Shown here piece by piece: positions 1 through 8,250 of a stretch of DNA of 64,000 nucleotides. The notes beneath the pieces are model-generated. The model did not search any database. It saw only the letters and a program-made list of their open reading frames with translations, and was not told where the DNA came from. Within the stretch, counting starts at the first letter, position 1. Each line of letters opens with the position of its first letter. This DNA is from Lolium rigidum (lineage: Eukaryota > Streptophyta > Magnoliopsida > Poales > Poaceae), in assembly GCF_022539505.1 (NCBI RefSeq), contig NC_061510.1, positions 265,989,687-266,053,686 on the forward strand, given 5' to 3'. Position numbers and translations under genes: made by a program.

Positions 1-100
1 CTTTGTGTTCATCGTGTTCTTCGCGCTCTCCCTCTCATCCCTCTTTGGATTTCGGGTCAACCGCAAGATCGGGCCACAAAAGGGGTCTTAGGCCTCATCA
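1..100 (+). repeat. Element A 5' LTR, terminal 100 bp (partial)
   Basis: Ends in CATCA, the complement of the TGATG that starts the 3' LTR at 5488. Identical to 6318-6417 by direct reading, so the insertion is young, though 100 bases give little dating power. Confidence 0.95.
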
Positions 101-102
101 TA

Positions 103-115
103 TGGTATCAGCAGC
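103..115 (+). other. Element A primer binding site (initiator tRNA-Met type, variant)
   Basis: TGGTATCAGCAGC starts two bases after the LTR. The usual plant initiator-Met site is TGGTATCAGAGC; here an extra C follows TGGTATCAG. The same variant is in F (8238) and G (44199), while D has the standard form. Confidence 0.85.
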
Positions 116-2053
116 CTTTGGTTTCCGCGGATTTGACCCCCCACCCATCCAATTTCGCCCCAAAAATTTTCTCCAAAAAATCCCCAAAAAATAGCCCTAA
201 ATTGCCTTTGGTCAGATCTGGATTTTGTTGCGTTTTTAGTGGTTTTGATCCATGGATTTGATGTTCCTATGGTAGATCTACATCTTCCCCAATTTTCACA
301 GCTCAATTCCTTGTATCTCGCTCCGAATCGACGATTTTCTCCTCATATTTCCGCCGCGTGTTCGTCCCGTTCATCCAGCTCGTGGTTGACCGGCACCGCC
401 GGCCCGTTTCACCGGCACCTCCGCCCACCGCACCGCCGCCCGTCCCGCGCGCACGCGCCGCTGGCCTTCCTCCGCTCACGCTGCTCCCGGCCGCCCACCA
501 CCTCCGCACGCCCAAGCCGCCGCGCACGCCGCCCGCTCCCGCCCAAACCAGACCACCACCACCAGCTGCCACCGCCCCGCCCCTGGCCCCGCCTCCGCTC
601 GAGCAGCAGCAGCCGGCCGCCCCAATCGCCTCGCACGCACAGAGCCACGCGCCGCGCAGCCTCGCCCCGCGCAAGCCACCACCGGCCATCTTGCCTCGCC
701 CCCGCGCGCACATCCAAGCATCTCGCCTTGCAAGCGCGCCCACGCCCAAGCATCCACGCTCGCGCAAGAAATCGCAGCAGCATCCACTCACCGGCAAGCT
801 GCCGGCCGATCGACCCGGCAGTGCCGGCCTACGCACTCCGGCAGTGCCGCCCGTCCCACCCCGGCAGTGCCGGCCCTGACTGTATACGCTGTGCAAGTTT
901 CGCCCAATTCTGACTCCAATTTTTGCTCCAAATTTTGACAACTTTCCGGCGCCCGTTTGACCCCAAACTTTCACAGTTATCCCTTTTCATATTGACTCTA
1001 ATTTAGACACCATTTCCAAAATTTTCCGACTCCGAAATTTTGACACCTTCGATCGCTCGTCGTGACCCAAATTTTCGGGCATTGACTTATTTTGCTCGGT
1101 TTCCGTTTCGGAGTGCAAGGTTTGTCCAACAAGCTTCCGCGCCTACATCAACACCGCGGCGACACCTTCGGCACCCCGGACTCCGCCGCAACTACTACAC
1201 CATCGTCGCCATCATCGCAAGTTGTGTGTTCCGACACCGCCTAACATATTCATCTAGGTATAACTTGCTCCCCACCTTGTAGCCCCTCTTCCTTTTGCGA
1301 CCTATCCTATCGAGCATTGCTTGTTTAGTGTTGCGAGACATTGCACGTGGCCCCGCATTGTGAGGTGTGTGTATCGTGTTGAGTAAAGCATCCAAGCAAA
1401 CACTCGTGTGGCAAGATAGCAAAAGCGAGGCTAACGCTAACATAGTGCGTGAAAAAGCCCCAAAAACACAAAAAGAGTGCGAGTAGCACCATACATCCAT
1501 ACATCCATATGCCCATACATACAAAAGTGTCCACGTGCCACCAAAGATAAAAACGAGTGCAAGTGCCACCATATACAAAAGAGAAAAAGCTTTTAAGCAA
1601 AGAGAGATTGGAGAAGAGAGGCCGCGTGTAAATCTTGTTGTCTCTTCGTTGCAACCAAAGCTTTGATCTCTTCTTGTGTTAGTGTGACATCGAGCACCCT
1701 TGCTTAAGGGCTTCATACACTTTTCCGCTCACTTTTTGGTCGCACTAACCCCGTTCATCTCGTGTGTGTGTTCCATATCTTTTCCGTGTTTCCGTGATCA
1801 CCATTTGGACATTTGATTTTTGGACCTTACCCACTTTTAACAACATACTCGATCTTGGATTTGTCTTTTGGCTTTCCACAACACTCGCCTAACACCATAT
1901 TTGCTAGCTTTTGCGTGTGGTTTTGCGTGTGTTCCCGATACACTTGATCTTGCTTTCGGCTTGGTGGATTGCCTCAATACTATCTTACCTTGGTAAGAGT
2001 GCGAGGTAGTCTCCTTCCACTAACATACACCATATAGATACCATCGTGCTAAC
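116..2053 (+). other. Element A untranslated leader
   Basis: About 1.9 kb between primer site and main ORF. It holds a very GC-rich, proline-codon-like stretch (about 370-880) with CCGGCAGTGCCGG dyads near 810-875, then a block at 920-1290 almost identical to the F leader (9220-9590), including an 80-codon upstream ORF (1040-1282). The end of that block reads CATCTAGGTATAACTTGCTCC, donor-like; ggtataacttgc also occurs in the F, G and D leaders. Long ORFs on both strands in the GC-rich part are composition artefacts. Confidence 0.7.
1040..1282 (+). CDS. Upstream ORF in element A leader (80 codons, conserved in F)
   Basis: Begins MTPSIARRDPNFRALTYF and is rich in Arg and Ser. The F copy (9341-9583) has the same length with only a few substitutions. 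No known domain is recognised. Conservation may only reflect the recent common origin of A and F, and the ORF may cross a leader intron whose donor would be near 1257. Whether it is translated cannot be told from sequence. Confidence 0.3.
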   Translation: MTPSIARRDPNFRALTYFARFPFRSARFVQQASAPTSTPRRHLRHPGLRRNYYTIVAIIASCVFRHRLTYSSRYNLLPTL

Positions 2054-5000
2054 ATGGATAGCGAAGATGAAGATACGGAGGAGTACACGGAGCACTTCGA
2101 GGAGGATTCCTCTTCAAGCACCGCGGATGTGGAGGAACATGTGGAGCTCTACTCCGACTATGGCTCCCCAAGCATCACCAACATCTCCGACATCGAGGAG
2201 CTCGACAACGACCATGGCTCCCCAAGCATCACCGACATCTCCGACATCGAGGAGCTCGACAACGACCATGGCTCCCCAAGCATCATCGACATGGACGACA
2301 TGGTGGAGCACCACTTTGAGGACGACTTCGACGAGCTCTACATCGACAATGGCTCATCAAGCATGGACGACATGGTGGAGCAACGCCACGCCTACGACAT
2401 CGACACCATGGCGGAGCCTCACCTAGTCACCTACTTGGCCAATGGAGCTACATATGAAGATAGAGGACCTCAACGATGGCACCATCATATGGATCATCAA
2501 GAGCGTCCCCAACATGATCGCCATCGACACACTTCTTCGAGCTCCACGAGGCGCCACCATGAGAGTGCTTATGCACATGATCATCTACGGCGAGTTCATC
2601 ATATGGAGCATCAAGAGCGTCCTCATCATGATCGTCATCGACACTCGTCTACGAGCTCCACAAGGCGCCACCATGAGAGTGCTTATGCACAAGATCGTCG
2701 ACTTCAAGTACACCATATGGAGCATCAAGAGCGTCCCCATCATGAGCGTCATCGACACTCTTCTCCAAGCTCCACAAGGCGCCGCAAGCAACATGCCAAG
2801 TCGCATGAGCCATCATCTCGGCATGGCAAGGACCGTCATCGACTCACACCATCTCATGATAGTCGTCGACCACTACCACCTCATGGTCTACATCGACATA
2901 CGTCACCACATGAGCCTCGCCGCCACAAGCCACTTCATGAGCGCCATCGACCAACACCTTCCACGGATCTTCGACGACACTCATCAAGACATGGTGATGA
3001 AGCACGAAGACGAGAGCCTCGACATGAAGGCGACAAACACCATGATAGGGTGCCTACCACTCCAAGGATGGCAAGTGCACATCGCGCATACCTTCCTCAT
3101 GAGGCGACTTCCACCTCTTGTGCCACCACCACAATGGCCCCTACCTCGTCACATGCCTATGGACTCCGATGCTACAAGTGCAAGCAACAAGGCCACCCTC
3201 CACGGGAATGTCCCAATCTCCTATGTGAGGTGTGCAAGGCCAAGGGTCATGTGGCATGGCAATGCACAACGCCAAGCGCCAAGAAGCTCTACTTCGACAA
3301 GCTACAAGCACAAGCCACCAAGAAGCCTTTAGCGCCCACACTTCAAGATGAAGATCGCCAAGGTGAACTCAAGGGCGAAGTTGAGCCGAGCCTAGCTCTC
3401 ATCAACACCATGGCGCCACCGCTTGAGGATGACTTGGGAGGCGATGGAGTTGAGCATGGTGAGCATGGGATTCTCCCTTCACCAAAGGAGGCGCATGGAG
3501 TTGAGATGGTTGAGCATGGGAAGTTCCCTTCAACCACGGAGGCGCATGGAGATGAGCAAGTCGAACCTACTCCCCTATGCTTCATTGATGAGTTGGTACC
3601 AATCCCATGTGAGGATGAGAGCCACTTAGCCCACTTGAGTGAGAGTGATAGTGAGTTGAGTGACTTCCACCCCATATGTGAGTTTGAGTGCTTCCATTTG
3701 GAGGACATGAGTGATACACAAAGTGAGTTGCGAGAGGTAGATGATAGGTCCATGGAGGACATCGCTTTTGCTAACACATTAACCTCTCCCTCGTTTGTGT
3801 CTTCTTATGTTGCACTAGGTTCCACGGAGGACGAGTTCCCGCTCATGGAGACGATGTACATGGTGCATGACGATGATGATATCTCACCATGCTTGCTCCA
3901 AGACGGACATGTCGACCATATGGATCCTCCTACTTCCACAACACCTACCTCAAATGAGTCGGCCTACAAAGGTAACAACATAGGTGTTGATGATGCCATG
4001 ATCCCACTAGTGGACATGATGACTTATGAGTGCATGCATGATCTTGATGATACATTTGCTACGTCACATGCTACTTTCATTTTCCCATGCGATACTTTGC
4101 TTGATAACATTGTTGATCATGTGGAAGTGAATGTTTGTGATAACATGACCATGCCATGCTATGAGAGCTTCACATTTTCCCCGCTTGCTTGCAATGATAA
4201 TGATTATGATCATGCTTGTGTTGTGACACCCTTGATGAACACTTGCTCTTTACATAGGGTTGTCGACAACAATGATAACATGTTCCACATGCTTTGCCCC
4301 AAATGTTTACACCATTCCATGATCCTTGCATCCAAAATTGTGAACAATTGCTCTTTCTTATGCTTGGTATGCAAGAATGCTTATTTCATTGCCCATGAGA
4401 TGGCCCCCATAGCCTTCTCTATTTTTGATGATCATGAGTTACCACATGCCATGAATGCACCTTCTTGCCATATGCACCATCGCCATGCATTTCATACTAT
4501 CTTGATTGACACTAATGGTGATGTGCACAAGGCATGGAACATCATGATGGATGATGTGTTCCTCTACCATGCACACACGCTTTTTGTTTTGCTTCTTCCA
4601 TGTGTAGGTACACGGACGACCGTTTCCACCGCCACGGAACATGAGTTGACGAAACGTGCAATTGAGAGCTACCCCAACAAGGGCCTTACCCATGGGATTC
4701 ACACCAAAGGGTATGTTCCCAAAAGCCTTCGCCCTCGTGTGTTTTCGGCTTGTCGTGTCGAGCTTTCGGTTTGGCCCAATTCCTCGTCACCTCTTTTGCT
4801 TCTTATGCAACATATCTTGACATATCTTGTTGGCACAATGGTTGTTGTATGTCTTGATGTTATCATCATACACTCCGAGAATCTCAAGGACCATGTCATA
4901 CATGTGAGAGACACCTTATGCATCTTGTGCCACATGTCACACAAAAAGTTGCTCTTCTTTGGATTTCTCATCTCTTCTATGGCAATGGAAATGGATTCTT

Positions 5001-6010
5001 TGAAACTTGAGGATACTCATAATCGGCTCACGCCAACCATACTTTCCCAAGCTAGAAGTTTCCATCTCTTTGCCATTGCACATAGCAATTTTGCCCAAAA
5101 TTTTGCCGCCGCTACTTGCCTTTTGATTGTTCCATTTGTGTGGGACAATACTTCACAACACATTTTTGACACCTTACAAAGCACACTCTTACATGCACAA
5201 ATTTTTGCCCTACCACATTTTGGATACATCGACACTCTTTTGGTTCCCATTTTTGCCAAATGCCTCTTGGAGAAACGACTTGATGCTTCGTATTTGATTG
5301 AGAGCCTCTTGTTCGCCGATCACAAAATTGGCATCCACAAGCTTTCCATTTGCAAGTTGTTTTTCCCCAAGCTCTTCTTCGACCGCGACTTTATCCCTCT
5401 ACCACAACACGGGACACCCGTCATGGACTACACCGTCGGTGAGGAGGAACAAGAGTCGAGGACGACTCTTCCCCAAGGGGGGGGAGATGATGCGGGGTGG
5501 CTTTCGGACACCACCGCCTCAAGACCGTCAAGTGCAGCCCCGCCTATCGTCGACGCTACACCATGGTCAAGGAGTCCCACAAGTGGACCAACAACACAAA
5601 CCCCCGCCATATATGTCAAGGTGAACTCCTTCCTCTCTATGGGCGACCGCGACATAACCTTGGACGGATCGCTACCTCATGCCTATGTCTATATGTCGTT
5701 AGGTACCAATCTCGTCAAGGAACCGAAGGGAGCGTCAAGGAGCCGAGGAGAGGGAAGCCACATGGTTTATGGAAGAAGAAGAAGAAGAAGAAGGAAAAGG
5801 GCTCCAGCCGCCAGCCACGACAAGGCCGGCACTGCCGCCCCTACCTGGCCGGCACTGCCGGCCCCACCGGCACTGCCGCCCCGAGCACACCGGCACTACC
5901 GGGCCCCCTCGAAGTCAACTTCATCCCAACCGTCTATTTATCATCTATGGTCACCACTACTTTATTGTAATGCCCCTTTTACCCCTGGACGGATCTGGGC
6001 CTATATATAG
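2054..6010 (+). CDS. Element A long ORF: Gag-like protein with degenerate reverse transcriptase and LTR-encoded tail
   Basis: 1318 codons from ATG 2054, open throughout. Order: acidic repeats (residues ~1-130, DYGSPSI/ELDNDHGSPSI units); three ~37-residue His/Arg-rich repeats and a basic region (~145-330); two zinc knuckles, both C-x2-C-x4-H-x4-C (~372-405), the retroviral Gag nucleocapsid hallmark; an uncharacterised Cys/Met/Asp-rich central domain (~500-880); then a stretch that aligns with Ty3/Gypsy RT and the start of RNase H (~900-1085). There the YFDD-type catalytic box reads CLDV, so no polymerase activity is expected. No protease, integrase core or HHCC motif. The frame crosses the polypurine tract and continues ~170 codons into the 3' LTR. 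The Gag part could be functional; the RT part looks like a fossil kept in frame. Confidence 0.8.
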   Translation: MDSEDEDTEEYTEHFEEDSSSSTADVEEHVELYSDYGSPSITNISDIEELDNDHGSPSITDISDIEELDNDHGSPSIIDMDDMVEHHFEDDFDELYIDNGSSSMDDMVEQRHAYDIDTMAEPHLVTYLANGATYEDRGPQRWHHHMDHQERPQHDRHRHTSSSSTRRHHESAYAHDHLRRVHHMEHQERPHHDRHRHSSTSSTRRHHESAYAQDRRLQVHHMEHQERPHHERHRHSSPSSTRRRKQHAKSHEPSSRHGKDRHRLTPSHDSRRPLPPHGLHRHTSPHEPRRHKPLHERHRPTPSTDLRRHSSRHGDEARRREPRHEGDKHHDRVPTTPRMASAHRAYLPHEATSTSCATTTMAPTSSHAYGLRCYKCKQQGHPPRECPNLLCEVCKAKGHVAWQCTTPSAKKLYFDKLQAQATKKPLAPTLQDEDRQGELKGEVEPSLALINTMAPPLEDDLGGDGVEHGEHGILPSPKEAHGVEMVEHGKFPSTTEAHGDEQVEPTPLCFIDELVPIPCEDESHLAHLSESDSELSDFHPICEFECFHLEDMSDTQSELREVDDRSMEDIAFANTLTSPSFVSSYVALGSTEDEFPLMETMYMVHDDDDISPCLLQDGHVDHMDPPTSTTPTSNESAYKGNNIGVDDAMIPLVDMMTYECMHDLDDTFATSHATFIFPCDTLLDNIVDHVEVNVCDNMTMPCYESFTFSPLACNDNDYDHACVVTPLMNTCSLHRVVDNNDNMFHMLCPKCLHHSMILASKIVNNCSFLCLVCKNAYFIAHEMAPIAFSIFDDHELPHAMNAPSCHMHHRHAFHTILIDTNGDVHKAWNIMMDDVFLYHAHTLFVLLLPCVGTRTTVSTATEHELTKRAIESYPNKGLTHGIHTKGYVPKSLRPRVFSACRVELSVWPNSSSPLLLLMQHILTYLVGTMVVVCLDVIIIHSENLKDHVIHVRDTLCILCHMSHKKLLFFGFLISSMAMEMDSLKLEDTHNRLTPTILSQARSFHLFAIAHSNFAQNFAAATCLLIVPFVWDNTSQHIFDTLQSTLLHAQIFALPHFGYIDTLLVPIFAKCLLEKRLDASYLIESLLFADHKIGIHKLSICKLFFPKLFFDRDFIPLPQHGTPVMDYTVGEEEQESRTTLPQGGGDDAGWLSDTTASRPSSAAPPIVDATPWSRSPTSGPTTQTPAIYVKVNSFLSMGDRDITLDGSLPHAYVYMSLGTNLVKEPKGASRSRGEGSHMVYGRRRRRRRKRAPAASHDKAGTAAPTWPALPAPPALPPRAHRHYRAPSKSTSSQPSIYHLWSPLLYCNAPFTPGRIWAYI
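2442..3332 (+). CDS. Overlapping alternative-frame ORF in element A gag (296 codons)
   Basis: Open frame overlapping the His/Arg-rich part of the main ORF, starting MELHMKIEDLNDGT. F has the matching frame (10681-11586, 301 codons). In G a frameshift puts this alternative frame onto the N-terminal part of the main protein. It could be a by-product of CAT/CAC-rich repeats, which rarely make stops in the shifted frame. Function unknown. Confidence 0.25.
   Translation: MELHMKIEDLNDGTIIWIIKSVPNMIAIDTLLRAPRGATMRVLMHMIIYGEFIIWSIKSVLIMIVIDTRLRAPQGATMRVLMHKIVDFKYTIWSIKSVPIMSVIDTLLQAPQGAASNMPSRMSHHLGMARTVIDSHHLMIVVDHYHLMVYIDIRHHMSLAATSHFMSAIDQHLPRIFDDTHQDMVMKHEDESLDMKATNTMIGCLPLQGWQVHIAHTFLMRRLPPLVPPPQWPLPRHMPMDSDATSASNKATLHGNVPISYVRCARPRVMWHGNAQRQAPRSSTSTSYKHKPPRSL
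5471..5487 (+). other. Element A polypurine tract
   Basis: CCCCAA, then eight G and AGA, lies directly before the TGATG of the 3' LTR. It primes plus-strand synthesis. Eight G keep the main ORF in frame into the LTR, as in G (also eight); E has five, the same phase; F has ten, a different phase. Confidence 0.9.
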
Positions 6011-6417
6011 CTCATCCCTCTCCCCAAATTAGGGTTAGACAAGATGATAGCTTAAACATGAAGATGAGCTTTGTCTCCCTAGGGTTTCTTCCCCTTTGTA
6101 TCAAGGCTACCCTTGTTGGATGATTGGATTTGGTGTGTGAGATTCTAGTGCTACCCACTCTCTCTCCCACTCCTAGATTCATCTCCCTCACCGATCTCTC
6201 ACTCCGGGATTCTACCGCGCGTCTCTCCCGGGTTGATTCTATTGGCGTGGTTCATCGAGCCACGGGGGTAAGTATCGATTGTATCGGGTTGGTGTGCGTG
6301 CGTGAGTTCCTCGTGTTCTTTGTGTTCATCGTGTTCTTCGCGCTCTCCCTCTCATCCCTCTTTGGATTTCGGGTCAACCGCAAGATCGGGCCACAAAAGG
6401 GGTCTTAGGCCTCATCA
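5488..6417 (+). repeat. Element A 3' LTR (930 bp)
   Basis: TGATG...CATCA. The U3 holds the C-terminal codons of the main ORF and a tandem set of CCGGCACTGCCG dyads (about 5825-5910). A TATA box, CTATATATAG, is at 6000-6009. Positions 5488-6110 follow the F LTR closely, but from about 6115 on the sequence leaves F and resembles the R/U5 part of the E LTR (shared 'attctaccgcg', 'attctattggcgtgg', 'gtatcgggttggtgtgcgtgcgtgag'). The LTR therefore looks mosaic. Confidence 0.93.
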
Positions 6418-7264
6418 ACATGCTCCCGCTCCCACTTCATGAGCGGATCAACATGGACTTCGACAAGCGCACCGCCGCCGTCAAGAAACTTCATGAAGAG
6501 ACAAGAGCTACCATTCAAGAACATGTGCTTCGTCAAGCTACAAGACTCAACGCCAAGAAGAAGGAACGCATCTTTGAGGAAGGCGACCTCGTTTGGATCC
6601 ACCTCCGGAAGGAAAGATTCCCTCATGACCGCAATTCGAAGCTCAAGCCAAGAGGAGATGGTCCCTTCAAGGTCCTCAAACGCATCAACAACAACGCTTA
6701 CGTCATCGACATCCCCACCTCCAAGTACTTGGTGAGCAACACGTTCAATGTCTCCGACTTGTCACCCTATCATGGAGATGAGGAAGGCCACGAGTCGAGG
6801 ACGACTCTTTCCCAAGGGGGAGATGATGTAGCCCCGCTCACCGACGACACTCCATCAAGACCAACTAGTCCCCCAAGTGGACCAATGACACGAGCCCGAG
6901 CCAAGGCTCTACATGATGAGGTGAACTCGCTCCTCACTACCCTTGATCTTGGTACCCCTTTGGATGGATTGCTACCTCATGCCGACGTGCTATGTGTCAT
7001 TAGGTACAAACCGCATCAAGACCTCGGAGAGGAGGAGGCGCCAAGGCCAAGGGAGGGAGAGAAGCCGCTGGGAGAGAAGCAGCTGGACATGAAGATGATC
7101 ATGGAGCCAAAGCCGACGTCGCTCGAAGCGCTCCAAGGAAGGGACGGACGCTGGCCGGTCCAGGACCCGGTCGGACCGGACCTACAACCGGGCTCCCCGG
7201 TCATAGGCCCGGTCGACCGGTCGGAAACCGGGCCAGCCCCCTCGTACCGGACGACGACCGGAAA
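6418..7264 (+). CDS. Element E pol C-terminus: integrase C-terminal region and LTR-encoded tail (partial)
   Basis: The frame contains HERINMDFDKR, then KKLHEETRATIQEHVLRQ, then GDLVWIHLRKERFP followed by KLKPRGDGPFKVLKRIN and NAYVIDIP, the standard end of Ty3/Gypsy integrases (GPY/F-like region). No chromodomain follows. The frame crosses the polypurine tract (five G) into the LTR and encodes TRARAKALHDEVNSLL, a segment also in G. The 5' part is cut off by element A, and the frame runs into F at 7265. Integrase joins element cDNA to target DNA in the nucleus. Confidence 0.8.
6811..6823 (+). other. Element E polypurine tract
   Basis: CCCAAGGGGGAGA directly before the TGATG at 6824, matching the tracts of A, F and G except for G-run length. 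Confidence 0.85.
6824..7264 (+). repeat. Element E 3' LTR, first part
   Basis: Starts TGATGTAGCCCC. From about 7150 it carries repeated CCGGTC...GACCGG dyads, in the same position before the TATA region as the CCGGCACTGCCGG arrays of A/F. Continues at 14624. Confidence 0.85.
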
Positions 7265-8235
7265 TGATGCGGGGTGGCCTTCGGACACCTCCACCTCAAG
7301 ACCGTCAAGTGGAGCCCCGCCTATCGTTGACGCTACACCATGGCCAACGAGTCCCCCAAGTGGACCAACAACACAAACCCATGCCATATATGTCAAGGTG
7401 AACTCCTTCCTCTCTATGGGCGACCTCGACATAACCTTGGACGGATTGCTACCTCATGCCTATGTCTATATGTCATTAGGTACCAATCTCGTCAAGGACC
7501 CGAAGGGAGCGTCAAGGAGCCGAGGAGGGAAAGAAGCCTCATTGCTCATGAACAAGAAGAAGAAGAAGAAGCGAGAAGAAGGAGAAGGGCTCCGGCCGCC
7601 GGCCACGACAAGGCCGGCACTGCCGCCTCCAACAGGCCGACGACTGCCGCCATGGCCGGCAGCTTGCCGCCCAAGCAAGACCGGCACTGCCGGCCCCACC
7701 GGCACTGCCGCCCCTAGCACGCCGGCACTGCCGGTCCCATCGAAGTCAACTTCATCTCAGCCGTCTATTTATCATCTATGCTCATAACTACTTTATTGTA
7801 ATGCCCCTTTTACCCCTGGACGGATCTGGGCCTATATATAGCTCATCCCTCTCCCCCAATTAGGGTTAGACAAGATGATAGCTTAAACATGAAGATGAGC
7901 TTTGTCTCCCTAGGGTTTCATCCCCTTTGTATCAAGGCACTCTTGAGTGATTTCTACTCTTCATGGATGATTCAAGGCTACCCTCTCTCATCCAAGTTCT
8001 AGTTGAGATCTCCTCACCAATCTCCCACTTGTTAGATTCTACCCAAGGGTCTCTCTAAGAAGTGGTTCTATTGGCTTGGTCTAACCTACCAAGGGAGTAA
8101 ATTTGGTTTGTGTTGGGTTGTGTGTGTGTGTTCTTATTTGGATTTTGTGCTCTTCATCCTCTTCCACCCCATTCATCCACTCACTTGGTCAAATTCGTGG
8201 GATCTGGGCACATCCTAGCCCTTAGGCCTTCATCA
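7265..8235 (+). repeat. Element F 5' LTR (971 bp)
   Basis: Pairs with 13651-14618. TATA box CTATATATAG at about 7832, preceded by a CCGGCACTGCCG array (about 7610-7735). In this copy two array units are altered relative to the 3' LTR copy. Confidence 0.95.
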
Positions 8236-8237
8236 AA

Positions 8238-8250
8238 TGGTATCAGCAGC
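8238..8250 (+). other. Element F primer binding site
   Basis: TGGTATCAGCAGC two bases after the LTR; same extra-C variant as A and G. Confidence 0.85.

Larger units (their letters stand above)
1..6417 (+). mobile_element. Element A: non-autonomous Ty3/Gypsy-related LTR retrotransposon, 5' LTR truncated by window edge
   Basis: The last 100 bases of a 5' LTR (1-100) match 6318-6417, the end of the 3' LTR, at every position. A tRNA-Met-type primer site follows the 5' LTR at 103, and a polypurine tract precedes the 3' LTR. Between them lie a ~1.95 kb leader and one long ORF without working reverse transcriptase or integrase. The element sits inside the pol end of element E. The right-hand duplication would be acatg (6418-6422); the left copy is outside the window. 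Sister copy of element F; family name not assigned. Confidence 0.93.

Noticed and set aside
239..974. Overlapping ORFs of 100-224 codons on both strands in the leader of A (and 8253-9291 in F)
   Set aside because: Very GC-rich, Pro/Arg/Ala low-complexity in all frames, not conserved between A and F; composition artefact in an untranslated leader.
1195..1716. Minus-strand ORF of 173 codons in the A leader
   Set aside because: Antisense to a retrotransposon leader, no domain, broken differently in F.
3343..3777. Minus-strand Ser/Ser-rich ORFs opposite the main ORF (also 11528-11926, 47068-47502)
   Set aside because: Shadows of the strongly conserved plus-strand frame in three sister elements.
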